NCBI GenBank assembly: GCA_022575985.1
Contig: JAKSXM010000014.1
Location: 29,884,001-29,948,000, forward strand
DNA length: 64,000 nucleotides
Direction of reading: 5' to 3'
DNA from: Anagrus nilaparvatae
Lineage: Eukaryota; Arthropoda; Insecta; Hymenoptera; Mymaridae
The position numbers were made by a program, and so were the translations under genes. The notes beneath the pieces are model-generated. The model ran no database searches. It had not been told where the DNA came from and saw nothing but the letters and a program-made list of their open reading frames with translations. Shown here piece after piece: positions 48,630-60,307 of this stretch. Position 1 is the first letter of the stretch; the number at the start of each line of letters is the position of its first letter.

Positions 48630-49644
48630 ATGCTAAAGTCGCTGTATGGTCTATAGCAGGTGTATACAAATTAAGGACGCTCTGTCCACCACTGGGTGTT
48701 TTTTGCGCAGCATATTTGTAACTAAAATATTTTAACCATATATTTATTTATAATAATTTTTTAATGAAAGAATCAATGCTTTTCAGTATTTAGTACAAGA
48801 ATATAAAAAAAAAAATTAAAAGTGTTTATTTGTTTAAACAAATACGACCTGTTAAATTTTTGAAATTTTTGGGTCATAAAAGCCTGAGTTCCCAGATCTG
48901 GGCTACTTGGATCAAAATTCTGCTTGGCTCATATTGAAGATCATTCAATTCTAGGGGGAGGTATCGTGGGAAATTTTTCGTTAAACCTCTTCAGTAATGA
49001 GTTACAGCTATTTGTTTATAAATTTTAGAGCATTTTTAACTTTTTTTTTATAAACAAATAGCTGTAACTCATTACTGAAAAGGTTTAGCGAAAAATTTCC
49101 CACGATACCTCCCCCTAGAATTGAATGCTCTTCAATATGAGCCAAGCAGAATTTTGATCCAAGTAGCCCAGATCTGGGAACTCAGGCTTTTATGACCCGA
49201 AAATTTCAAAAATTTAACAGGTCGTATTTGTTTAATTAAATAAACATTTTTAATTTTTTTTTTTTATATTCTTGTACTAAATACTGAAAAGCATTGATTC
49301 TTTCATTAAAAAATTATTATAAATAAATATATGGTTAAAATATTTTAGTTACAAATATATGCTGCGCAAAAAACACCCAGTGGTGGACAGAGCGTCGTTA
49401 AGTATAGTCCTATACATACTTGTTCAACTATCTGTATAGAAAAATATATATCATATTGAAGTTGTATAGTATATGTACACAGAATACAATACAGATACCA
49501 TTTGCATTGGCTTACGTCGTATACGCGTTTTTTAGTTTTCGTATAGAAATAACATAGGTTAAGTTAATAGGGAATTAATAATATTATAAAAATTAAGTAT
49601 TAGGTTACACGTTTAAGCTATAGACCATACAACGACTTTAGCAT
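48630..49644. mobile_element. 1.0-kb hairpin element with two nested inverted repeats
   Basis: The outer repeat ATGCTAAAGTCGCTGTATGG (48630-48657) is complemented at 49617-49644 (CCATACAACGACTTTAGCAT). A second, longer repeat starts GACGCTCTGTCCACCACTGG at 48676 and ends with its complement at 49396. Its arms are about 346 bp with only about 28 bp of loop (49022-49049). The right side has about 220 bp (49397-49616) without a left counterpart. The inner stem is almost perfect, so a transcript would form a very long hairpin. Confidence 0.85.
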
Positions 49645-49821
49645 CTAGTCCCTGTTCGGGGAATGGTAATAATCATTACAATAAGAATCGATAGATAAAA
49701 TAAAACAAAATTATACATCTTGATTATAGTCAAACAGTTTTTCCAACTATTTATGTGTGCTTTTTCAGTCATTGTGGTTATTAATTTTTCATTAACATCA
49801 ATTATTAAGTATTTGTTATTG

Positions 49822-49997
49822 CAGTGGCGGATCCAGCGGGGGGGGGGCAAAGGAGGTATTCGCCTTCTCCTAGGAACCAAAAATGTACATATGCATATTT
49901 TTTAATAAAATTTTGTATAATTTAAAAAATTTAATAAAAAATCGCAAATTTTTACAGAATTCGCTCCTTCCTGAGAAAATTTCTAGATCCGCCGCTG
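49822..49997. mobile_element. hAT-type MITE, 176 bp, with perfect 8-bp target duplication
   Basis: The terminal repeats are CAGTGGCGGATCCAG and CTAGATCCGCCGCTG. The element is flanked on both sides by TGTTATTG (49814-49821 and 49998-50005), an exact 8-bp duplication as made by hAT transposases. It contains a G10 run. It has no coding capacity, and the open frames crossing it on both strands are not genes. A decayed relative is at 36783-36913. Confidence 0.9.
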
Positions 49998-50005
49998 TGT
50001 TATTG

Positions 50006-50954
50006 CTTGTTTGGTTTGCTTTTTAAATAAAAGTGATGTAAGTTTTAATAGATTTGTTTTATTTATTTTCGATTTAACATCATGAAATAAGAGAATTAAA
50101 TAGGAGTTTCAAATTAGGAGTGTAAGAGTAAATTTCTTGTTCAGACATTGCACATTTTTTTTTGTTTATAAAATACGAGGGTCTGGAGTAAAACTGAAAG
50201 CTTTAATGGGTCTTGATATAATTTGTGTTTAAGAAATTCGGATCAGATTTAGAGCATTAGAGGCTTCTGCTACTTTGGTTTTAGTAACTTAAAATTATCT
50301 TATTATAAGAGCTTTAAATAATATTTATTTATTTATTTATTTATAATTTATTTTAAATTCGAAACTGGGCTTTGGTTTATTGTCTCTAATGGTAAGATAA
50401 TTACTGATAAAAAATTACGGTTCACGGGACTTAAAAGGTGATAGTTACATTAAAAAAATGAGACCAATCGAAGATGATAGGTTAAGAAACAAGGCCGCAA
50501 GATAACCTAAAAATCCCTGTCATATAACATGGACTCCTGTATTTCTAGGCCCAAAAAGCCCATTCAGGTGAACCAAGGGTATGGGGGATGCTTCTTCAGC
50601 CACCACAACCTGTCCTGAAGTTTGGAAACAAATTGGCTTTGCAAAGAGTTGACACTGCCTTTGATGGCATCTCTTGGGCTGAATATTTCCTAGCTCTAAC
50701 TTTATGTTAGCATACATTTGGCATTTTAAAAGTAATAAAAGACTTTTTATACAAATACAAATAAAAAATAATTTTGCTTTCTGAGTTAAAAATGTACTAT
50801 TTCTTATATATGGTAATTAAAAATTTTTTAAACAATTTATTGTAAATAAAATTTTCTTGAATAATAAAGTTCCTTAGATCAATAAATAAGTCGATATGTA
50901 AATTTAAGTATAAATTTTAGAGTTACTTTATTAATTATTATAAAATATATTTAT
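50006..50954. other. Intergenic stretch, repeat-derived in part
   Basis: A segment at about 50495-50560 (AAAATCCCTGTCATATAACA, TGGACTCCTGTATTTCTAGG) is similar to about 30418-30455 and about 32028-32060, so an uncharacterised dispersed repeat is likely. The minus frame at 50717-50520 lies in it. No gene is supported. Confidence 0.4.
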
Positions 50955-53486
50955 TTATAGAGAAGGATCTGAAATTCTGCCAACAAATAAATTATAATCT
51001 TTATAATTTATAAGAATCAAAAATGGTCTATTAACTTCAACAACTGATGGTGGTTTCAACACTCTTGTAATTGCTGGTCATATGGCCAACATATTTTTCC
51101 GCTCACCGAAAAATTCAGCTAAAAAAATAAAAATAAATAAATTATAATATAAATAACTGATGTTATTTTATTTCAAGGAATAGAAAATAATAAGTAAGAA
51201 ATTTTTTTTTTTTAGTCGAGAAACAACCAATTTTGATTAGCTAATAAGTATTAAATTAAACTGCTAAATATGATGTTCAAGAATCCATTACAATGTCCAA
51301 ACATTATTTAAGACAATTTAAAAAATTTATATTCATTTGGTTTAAAAAATTATTAAATGTTTTATCAATCATATTATATTTCTTGTTTTAAAGATAAAGT
51401 CTCATTGAATTCAATGAAAGCTTTCTGAATAAATTTGCCAATTTTAGCTTCTTTGTTTTCAAATATTTTAGAAAAATCAGGAGAATCGCTAAATGCATCT
51501 TTGATACCCAGCTGAAATTCAAAAAAATAATTAATGAAACATTTTTGCTGAACATTATTATACATGAAAGTTTGTAGGATATTTTTAAATTAACGTTATT
51601 TTAAAAAATATTTTAAAAGTTTAAAATGGTGTTTACTTTTTATAAAATTGAGCTTAAGTCAACGGTGCTTTCAATTGAAAATCGAGGAATTTTGGTAAAT
51701 AATATCACTTCGATACGTATTTTTTCTGATAAATTCACGATCGAAAATTTTCAAAAGATTTTGTTCATCCATAAAATGACTTTAGTATAGACCATTAACT
51801 TCGTTTGGTATAATTACTATAACCCATAATCTAGGGGCCTAGAAAATAAGAGCATTTTAAGAGAATTCATTAGTATGCATACCTGTATCCATTTTTTTAA
51901 TTCTAAACTCTTACATTGCTTATGCGATGAGACAGGCTAACAATTTTTGCATTAAAAGGTTCGGATAATTCGCCTATATAAAAGGCATGCTCCATTGACA
52001 TTGCAGGAACTACTTTTTTTGTGTTTTCATCAACTTGAAATTTAATTTCAGTATTCTCTTCAGTTTAAAATGGAAATTCCCATATTGGCTTATAATAAAT
52101 TCCACTCGAAATGTACAATAAATCATTTTCAGGCGTTAAATTTTCTGTAATTAAAAATATTACAAAAAAAATAAATTTTTGAACCCAGTTCTCTTCCAAA
52201 ATATTAAAATATTAAATATTAAAGTTACCAGAGCCAATGATTTCATAAATTTTAAAACCAGTTTCATTTCCAATCTTCCTGTTCATTATATTCGCAGCAT
52301 CTTCTGGATTATTAAAATCAATTTTGCTTATTTCTAAATTTGAAGTATTGCTGATCAAGTTCTTAAAGTAGCAGTGTAAATTAGAATTTTTGGAAACAAA
52401 TATATTACTTGAAATTTTTGAAAATTTATCAATCGTTTCCTATAAAAAATGAAACCTTTTTAAATTTATCTTGAGACGTAAAATTTAAATAAATTTTAAA
52501 GTTGTTTATCTCTAAATACCTCTAAATAATATGATTTCTCGATATGTGTTAATTCTGGCCTTTGAAGAGCCTGGACCAATTCATGTTCAGTTTTACCTTG
52601 GGCTCCATAAGATAACGTAAGTAAAGTAAAAAAAAATCAAAATTTATATTCTTGCAAGAACCCTTCGCCCTAAAAATCGTCCTCACCTAGTAGTTGATAC
52701 ATCCACTAACCCTATTTACAACAATTCCTCACTCGTATTTATGATCTCCTTCTGGAACTCTCTCCCTGAAGAAATCCGTCTGTCAAGCTCATTGGAAGTT
52801 TTCAAATCTAGTCTTTACCAACATCTCCTAGAGATTGACAGACGTGAATCAAACCTCCCCTAACTCACATTATTTCCTTCATCCCTTACACTTTAAATCT
52901 CATAGCCTCTTTCTCCCCTCTTCCCCTGTTTTCTATATTATAATTATTATATTGTATTATTATATTATTATATTACATTAGATCATTTTATTATATTGTA
53001 AATATTTTATTATATCAAATTTAAATAGCGTGTAGCAACAAATTTATCTATTTCTTTAATGTACTTCAATATTTTCGTACAATCTTGTACGATAATCTTA
53101 TTAATAAAAAAAAAAAAAAAAAAAAAAAAGTATTGTAAATACTTATTGGAGATACGATTATATTTTTTTTATTATCTGCATTCAAAGCCTGTTAAACAGT
53201 AATTTTTTACAGCACACGTTTTTAAACATTCAATGATTACGGGTTTTTAGTATCTTAAATAATTTAACTTCGAAAATATCACTACCAGTGTGATTTGTTG
53301 GATCTTCTTCTACTGGAGGATAAAAAAATTCTCTTTCATTTGGAAAGTATAAAAAAAGAAAGCAAATATATTGGAAATAATGGTAAATAGTACCAACTGA
53401 ATTGCTGAAAAATTGGTTGACTTTAAAATTGAACAAAAAAATAAGAAATTAATTTAAAAACCAATGAGAGTCTTACCAAGTAGCAT
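50955..53486 (-). pseudogene. Serpin pseudogene between serpins 2 and 3
   Basis: All eight exon equivalents are recognisable in order, and closest to serpin 3. The 10-nt first exon is 53477-53486 (ATGCTACTTG). The second is 53254-53396 with YFPNEREFFYPPVEEDP. Others lie at 52517-53188, about 52229-52440, about 51915-52146, about 51650-51845, 51388-51511 and 50955-51118. Defects are: the exon 2 donor is AT instead of GT (AAG then ATACTAAAA); exon 3 is split by a LINE fragment; in-frame stops occur in exon 5 (TAA, after Pro-Phe), exon 6 (TAA, after Gly-Leu-Tyr) and exon 8 (TGA); and the exon 7 donor is missing. It kept Phe in the serpin signature (NRPFLI), where the intact copies have Ser. It is a dead paralogue; the many coding-like stretches mean the loss is not ancient. 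Confidence 0.9.
52628..53126 (+). mobile_element. 5'-truncated LINE fragment inserted in the pseudogene
   Basis: It interrupts exon 3 of the serpin pseudogene. The target AAAGT is present on both sides (52623-52627 and 53127-53131). The right end is a pure poly-A of about 27 bases, so the element is in + orientation. An open frame runs to a stop at about 52863 and encodes RTLRPKNRPHLVVDTSTNP, then FWNSLPEEIRLSSSLEVFK. The 'WNSLP..IR...SL..FK..L' phrase is the typical C-terminus of the reverse-transcriptase ORF in non-LTR elements. Truncation and the poly-A tail indicate target-primed insertion of a 3' end. Confidence 0.85.
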
Positions 53487-53929
53487 AATGCATAAATTTT
53501 AAGATCAGAACTAATTATCAAGTCAAAAAACTGGCCACGCTTTTAAAATTTCATAGCGCTGAAATAGTTTTTAAATATAAAACCTCAAAGAATTAAATAT
53601 TTTTTACTTTGATTATGGTTAGTTACTTTTGGTATAAGAATACAGTATAAAGTAATTTTTTTTACCTTGTATATAAACTATGTGTTTACTAAACAAAATT
53701 TAACTACTAAATGAGGATTTTCAAATTTTTTTAAAATATTTATAACAGGTTTGTAACGGAGTTATTAGCAAATGAAATTTTGATTAATTCGAAGGATATT
53801 TTAGAATGGAGGCATTAATTTTAACCGCTTTGATCAAATTGTAGGTCAATAACAACTTTTTAGAATAACCTTTTTTTTTTATAAAATTTTTAATTAGTTA
53901 CAAAACATTACAATTTTTTACAATATTTA

Positions 53930-56399
53930 TTAATATGAAGATGGATCTGAAATTCGCCCAATCAATAGATTGTTATCTTTATAATTTACTAGTAGCAAAG
54001 AAGGCCGATCAACTTGAATAACTGCAGGTTCAGATAATCTAAAATATGCTGGTCCACCTTCTACTGGCAGGAAAGGGAAGGGAATTTCAGCTAAAACAAT
54101 ATTTCAATATATGTAAAATAATTTTCCAAATTAAAAAAAAATTGAATATAAAGATAGGCTAAAAAACAGAATACTTACGTTCTGGAGGTAATGTATCATT
54201 AAATTGAATGGAAGATTTATGAATGAATTTACCAATTTTAGCATTTTTGTTTTCAAATATTTTAGAAAAATCAGGAGAATTGCTAAATGCATCTTTTATA
54301 TCCAACTGAAATAATTAAAATAATGTTCGAAGGTAATTTTGAATAGAAAAATGTAGCAAAAATAATATTAAATTAAAGTTTAAAAAAATAGCTTCTTACT
54401 TTTTGTAAAACTGAGCTCAAGTCAATAGTGCTTTCCAATGCAAATCGAGGAATTTTAAAAATAATGCCAGTTTGATCCGTATGTTTTCTAATAAATTCAC
54501 GATCAAAAATTTTTAGAAGATTTCTTTCATCCATAAAATGACTCTGATAAATACCATTGATATCGTTTGGTATAATTACTATAACTCTTAATCTAGGGGC
54601 CTAGAAAAATAATTAAGTAATTATTTATAATTTTATACATAAGCCTGATTTGTATTAGTGCTTCTTACATCGCTCATTTTATGAAACATGCTAACAATTT
54701 TTGCATTGAAAGGTTCAGATAATTCGCCTACATAAAAGGCATTATCCATTGACATTGCAGGAACAATTTTTTTATTGTTTTCATCAACATGAAACTCAAT
54801 TTCAGTATTCTCTTTTGTATAGAATGGAAATTGCCATCTTGGTTTATAGTAAATAGCACTCAAAATGTATAATAAATCATCCTCAGGAGTAATGTATTCT
54901 GGAATTTAAAATGTATTCATCAAAATAAATTATTGATTATTTTTAAAGTATTAGAAAATATTCAACAACTAAATTCACCAATTATTTTTTCAATTTTGTA
55001 ATCAGTTTCATTTCCAATTTTCCTGTTCATTATATTTTCAGCATCTTTTGGATAACTGTAATCCACTTTGCTTATTTCTGAATTTGAAATGCTGTTTACT
55101 AAGTTTTCAAAGCTAGATTTCAAATACGCATTTTTGGAAACGAAAATATTATTTGAAATTTTTGAAAATTTATCTACTGTTTTCTAAAATAAATCATAAT
55201 CATAAAATCATTATTTGTGAAATATTTAACTTTTGTATTTGCTTAAGATTGCTACCTCTAAGTAATATGATTTTTCAAGATCTGATAATTCTGGCCTTTG
55301 AAGAGCTTGGATCAATTCACGTTCAGTTTTACCTTGGGCACCATAAGATAACGTAAGTAAAGTATTGTAAATACTTTTTGGAGAGAAGATTACATTTTTC
55401 TTATTTTCTGCACTTAAAGCCTGTCATAAAAATAATTTTTTATAATACATACTGTAAATAAATTATCGATTAAAATTTTATTGTACCTTAAATAATTTGA
55501 CTTCAAAAATCTCCATACCAGTGTATGTTATCGAGTCTTCCTCTACCGGAGGATAAACGAATTCTCTTTCATTTGGAAAGTATAAATTATATGCCAATGC
55601 ATTGGAAATAATGCTTATGAGCAGCAGTAATTGAGTAACTAAAATAAACATTTAATTGTTAATATGTATATTAAAGTGTGTCTTAATTTTTTGGTTTTCG
55701 AAATTTTTTTGCTTCCCCCATTTTTCCGGATATTTAGTCATAAAAACTCCCCAGCTCCAAGAATTTTGGTTTTCGATTTTAAAAATCCGTGCCATCGAGC
55801 ACTTGAAGTTTCCCATTTTTATAACATGGGAATTTTAACTTTTTAACTTTCTAATTTTTTAACGAGCTACAAAATTTTTTTAAACACTTGCTAACAGTTA
55901 GAAAATGATGTTTATTAAAAAAATTAATCCCCAAAATTTTAAATGTCTCAGAAAATTTTATTTTAACAAAATAAAATTTTTTTAAATTTAATCCCCAAAA
56001 TTTTGCAAGTCCCAGAAAACTTTATTTTATCGAATTAAAATTTAATAAAATGTTATTTTTATAAAATAAAGTGTTCTGGGATTCATACAAATTTTGGGGA
56101 TTAATTTTTTTAATAAACATCATTTTCTAACTGTTAGCAAGTGTTTAAAAAAATTTTGTTGCGCGTTAAAACTTAGAAAGCTGAAAAGTCAAAATTTCTC
56201 TGTTATTTAAATGGAAAATTTCAGTGGTTTTTAAAATCGAAAACTAAAATCCTTTGAGCTGGGTGGTTTTTATGACCAAAATATCCAAAAAAATGAGAGA
56301 GCAAAGAAATCTCGAAAATAAAAATAAGACACACTCTAAATTGTATATATAAGAGGTCAAATTAGATATTAGTATAATATGAGACTTACCAGATAACAT
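53930..56399 (-). CDS. Serpin 3, secreted, degenerate hinge and proline-rich loop (416 aa)
   Basis: Eight exons join in frame: 56390-56399, 55487-55638, 55256-55420, 54979-55183, 54669-54898, 54400-54600, 54179-54305 and 53930-54090 (1251 nt with TAA). The signal peptide is MLSVTQLLLLISIISNALA, followed by YNLYFPNERE, NVIFSPKSIYNTLLTLSYGA, ILSAIYYKPRW and SEPFNAKIVSMFHK. The hinge region reads IQFNDTLPPE in place of [10 protein letters not shown], and the loop runs PEIPFPFLPVEGGPAYFRLS. Prolines and the missing Gly-Thr-Ala stretch should block insertion of the loop into sheet A, so classical inhibition is unlikely; a binding, storage or decoy role is possible. The C-terminal strand VDRPSLLLVNYKDNNLLIGR is intact, which argues for a selected, folded protein. 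Exon 5 uses a donor three codons further on than in the other copies. Intron 1 contains a 661-bp foldback element. Confidence 0.92.
55675..56335. mobile_element. 661-bp foldback element in intron 1 of serpin 3
   Basis: The ends are AGTGTGTCTTAATTTTTTGG and a complement ending AAATAAGACACACT. The arms (about 55675-55940 and 56085-56335) match through AAACACTTGCTAACAGTTAG, AAAATGATGTTTATTAAAAA and ATTAATCCCCAAAATTT. The centre repeats CCCCAAAATTTTG. Small open frames at 55656-55846 belong to it. Confidence 0.8.
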
Positions 56400-56700
56400 A
56401 ATGTTTTTGTAACACCAAGATGGAAGCTAATAATCAGTAAAAAAATTTTTATTTATGGTACAAACAAAAACAATTTTGCCATAAAATTTTAATAAAACAA
56501 AATTAAATGCTCTCAAAATTTTTTATGATTCACTATATTTTGTTAATAAACAAAAAACACAATTTATAAACATAATTTATAATATATATACATTTGTCGT
56601 CCTACCTGAATCAAAAAAATTGAAAAATTATATGTGTTCTCTCGATAAAAGTTAAAAATTAAATGAACAGTATAACATTGTTCATATGAATATTATAACA

Positions 56701-56714
56701 GGTATATTTATATA
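56701..56714 (-). promoter_or_regulatory. Possible TATA element upstream of serpin 3
   Basis: The complement reads TATATAAATATACC, about 300 bp above the ATG. In such AT-rich DNA this is weak evidence. Confidence 0.2.
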
Positions 56715-56983
56715 ACGAGTTTTAAAATAATTAAATTTCATATGATGTCATCAAAAGGAAACTTTAATAAAATTAAATTTTATAAGACCAACTAATACAT
56801 TCGCTATGGTAGGTCACGTGATCTTCATTTATAATACAATGGATCCTGGGAACGAATGACCAATTTCGAACCAAATGTATTCAATTTATATTAATAAAAC
56901 AGAATTTAAAAAAGAATTAAAAATTTGTATTTATTAGAAATAAAAGTTATTACAAAGTTTCATTGTTAATATTTTTGATATAT

Positions 56984-59327
56984 TTACAAAGATGGATCTG
57001 AAATCCGGCCAATGAGTAAATTGTTATCCTTATAATTTAAAAGAATCAGTGAAGGACGATCTACTTGAAGAACTGAATGTTGATGTACTGGTCTACCAAA
57101 TTCATCATTATCTGAAAAGTTTAATATTTTTTATTGATAACCAGCAAAAATAAATCGCTCTCTGCAAATTCCATAACATTCGTAAAAAATCATTAAAATG
57201 GCAAAACTTTGCTTGTACTATACTATTTACACTAAATTTATATTTTTATATTGCTTTGAAAATGTTGAAAATTGAAATTAATTATCTACAATTAAATCTT
57301 AATTTTAATTAATTTTTTGGCTATATTTTGGGTGATAACTACATTTAGCATGTAATCTGGGACATTTTTGTTTAATATTTGATTTAAAAATTGATATTTA
57401 GAAAAATAAAATACTTACCAGGTGGATTGGGTAATGTCTCGTTGACTTCTATAAGAGCTTTATGAATGAATTTTCTAAGTTTTGCTCTTTTATTCTCAAA
57501 TAGTTCAGAAAAATCAGCAGACTCGCCAAATGCACCTTTCAAATTTGTCTGAAATAAAATTTAAAAAAATTTAAAGTAAAAAAATATTAAAATGGAACAT
57601 GTTCATAGGGAGGGGTGAAAAAGTCCCTCTCAGTGGGGTAGGAGGTGAAATCGACGTTTTTAGAGGAGGAGGGGTAAAATGAAATTGGAATATTTGCAGT
57701 GATACAAATAATAGGCATTTATTTAATAATATAAAGGAAGATTTTAAAAAGTTGCCTACCTTTTGTAAGATGGAATTTAAGTCAATTGTACTTTCAATTG
57801 AAAATCGAGGTATTACTAGTTTAATCGCAAATGGACCGGCGTTTTTTCTAATAAACTCACGATCAAAAATTTTCAAAAGACTTTTTTCGTCCATCAAATG
57901 AATTTTATCCAATGCATTAATTTCATCTGGTAAAATTATCATCATACTTAATCTAGGAACCTATAAAAATTAATAATTTTATTTTGTTATTTTAAATTTT
58001 TTAAATAATTTTTATATTTATATAGTACTTTTTTCCCACCCAGGCGTAAAATCCGCGCATAAATTTTGTCATGAAATTTTCTGGTCTCATTTTACGCCTT
58101 GGCAGGCAAAAAATACTATTGGCGAAAAACTTTAGATACTAGTGAATCCATGACTAGCATGAATACATATCGCTCGTGACCAGCGTCGCCGAGTCATCGT
58201 GCTAGTGATCAAGCTTTTGCGCCCTTGATACTTAATATACTATTTTATTCTTACAATAAATGGTAAGCTAATGACATGTGCAGTAAAAGGTTCAGATATT
58301 CTACTACTAAAAATCTGTTCTTCAATATACATTGCTGGAACTTTTTTTTTAGTGTATTCATCTACATAGAACTCAATTTCTGAATTACTTTCGGTGCCAA
58401 AAGGAATTTTCCATTTTGGTTTATAATAAATAGCATTTAAAATGTATAATAAGTCTTCATCAGGAGTTATATTTTCTATAAATAAAAAAGTTCCAAAATA
58501 ATTTTTGGTGCTTCTTTCGTCGAGTTTCATATTGAGAAATACATGAAATAATAAAAAAACAATTTTTTTGAAATTTACCTAAGTCAATGATTCCTTTAAT
58601 TTTATAATCCATTTCAGTTGCAATTTTTTCATTCATTTTATTAGCAGCTTCTTTTGGATTATTATAATTTACATTATTTATTTCGAAATCGAAAGTATTA
58701 TGCAACAAATTTATAAAACTTGATTTTAAATTTGCATTTTTAGACACAAAAATATTATTTGTTATATTCAAAAAATTATCTGTTGATTTCTACAAATGAA
58801 TATTTTTATATAATTTTAAATATATTAAAATTTAATATTTAATCAAGTTTTTTACCTCCAAGTAATGCGTTTTTTCAAGATTAGTTAAATCCGGTCTTTG
58901 AAGAGCATCAATCATTTCAATTTCAGTTTTTCCTCGGGCACCATAAGATAGCATGAGTAATGAATTGTAAATACTTAATGGAGACATGATCACATTCTTT
59001 TTGTGTTCTGCACTTGCAGCCTGTATAAGAGTAATAATAATTTTTTATGATTCATTTATTTATCATTTATGAATTTGAAGTTTAAATTACTTTAAATAAT
59101 GTAGCAGCAAAAATTTCACTACCAGTGTAGTTCTTTGGACCTTCATTTTCTACTGGAGGGTAAACAAATTCTCTTTCATTTGGAAAGTATAAGTTATATG
59201 CCAATGAATAGGAAACAATGCTTAGCAGCAGCACTAACTGCAGGACTATAAACCATTTTTTTTTTTATTAATAAGGAAATCAAAAATTATTTTAAAAATT
59301 AGTTTCTTAAGACTTACCAGACGACAT
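56984..59327 (-). CDS. Serpin 4, secreted, short non-canonical loop (406 aa)
   Basis: Eight exons join in frame: 59318-59327, 59091-59245, 58856-59020, 58579-58789, 58255-58475, 57760-57960, 57419-57548 and 56984-57111 (1221 nt with TAA). The signal peptide is MSSVLQLVLLLSIVSYSLA, then YNLYFPNERE (shared with serpin 3 and the pseudogene), [20 protein letters not shown] and ILNAIYYKPKW. The hinge reads IEVNETLPNPP and the loop DNDEFGRPVHQHSVLQVDRP, some ten residues shorter than in serpin 1. With Pro-Asn-Pro-Pro in the hinge and no Ala run, inhibition by the classical mechanism is unlikely. An Arg-Pro pair in the loop would also resist trypsin. A MITE ends 14 bp from the exon 5 donor, and a G-rich minisatellite remnant (57595-57685) sits in intron 6. 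Confidence 0.92.
57595..57685 (+). repeat. Fragment of the G-rich minisatellite family, intron 6 of serpin 4
   Basis: It carries GGAACATGTTCATAGGGAGG and AGGAGGAGGGGTAAAATG, the end segment of the family at 21230-21345 (complement). Confidence 0.45.
58026..58240. mobile_element. MITE family 2, copy in intron 5 of serpin 4
   Basis: It starts near ATAGTACTTTTTTCCCACCC and ends GCGCCCTTGATACTTAATAT plus AC, with GGCAGGCAAAAAATACTATT and GGCGAAAAACTTTAGATACT inside, as at 17190-17402. Its right end is 14 bp from the GT donor of exon 5 (58253-58254), so it lies just inside the intron. Confidence 0.75.
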
Positions 59328-59442
59328 GAATGCTATTTTAAGATAGAAACTATAATAAATACATTAAAAATACTATTCAAAACTTTACCTGTTTCCAAAT
59401 ATAATACCTGTTTACTTGACAAAAGTTAACAATAAAATGAAT

Positions 59443-59451
59443 AAATTTATA
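59443..59451 (-). promoter_or_regulatory. Putative TATA box of serpin 4
   Basis: The complement reads ACGTATAAATTTATTCATTT, about 115 bp upstream of the ATG, at a distance similar to that in serpins 1 and 2. A second ACGTATAAAC lies 17 bp further upstream. Motif only. Confidence 0.35.
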
Positions 59452-59469
59452 CGTTAAAGTTTATACGTT

Positions 59470-60307
59470 GACCAGACGTTAAAATTCAAACATAAAAATA
59501 AATTTATAATTCTGATTTTATACTTGTAACAGGTTTTTAAGGAGTTTTTAGCAAATTGAATTTTATGAGTATATGTCAAAAAATTGAGAAAAATAGTATT
59601 TGATTTTTGTATTTAATTTAAGGTCATCAGATAACAAATTATACTTTTAATTTTTTTATAATTTTTTTTTTTAATTTTCTTTACTTTTATTTAAGCAAAT
59701 TTATTTAATAAAAACCACTCTTAAACAAAATATTAGGGGAGATCAAGGTATTTTAGAACATTTTTACTAAATTTAATTTTCAGCAATGGTTATAAAAAAT
59801 GTTATTTTTCATGATAAAATGGTTACATGACTCAATTTAAACTAAACCTGTACCTATTGGTTGGTTCTTCAAATTAGTTCCAAAGTATTTTTTTCCAAAA
59901 GCAATTTCTAAAACTAAGTCTCAAAGTCATTTTTTAATTCATAAGGTTTAGTTCTCAATTTTGGGCAGGCATTTTCGTTTTTTGGAAATTTTTAAAAAAA
60001 GAGGGAAAAAAGATCATTTTTTTCAGTAAACCTCTTAAATCAGCTCTGGAAAAAAAATGGAACATTCTTTTTTTCTGGCCGATTAGATTTTCTATTTAGC
60101 AAAATAAATACCTATATCTAAAAATGCAAAACTATATCAATTGATTAATTATTGTTATTTAAAAATATTTATAAATATTATTTATATATTTTAAATTTTA
60201 TAGAGAAAATAAAAACGACGAAATAAAATTTTATTTTCAAGAGCATATACTTTATTATATTTAAACAATACATTTAAGTACGCCATATAATCAAATTTAC
60301 ATTTTTA
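59470..60307. other. Intergenic stretch, serpin 4 to serpin 5
   Basis: AT-rich. No serpin exon or repeat family recognised. Confidence 0.45.
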
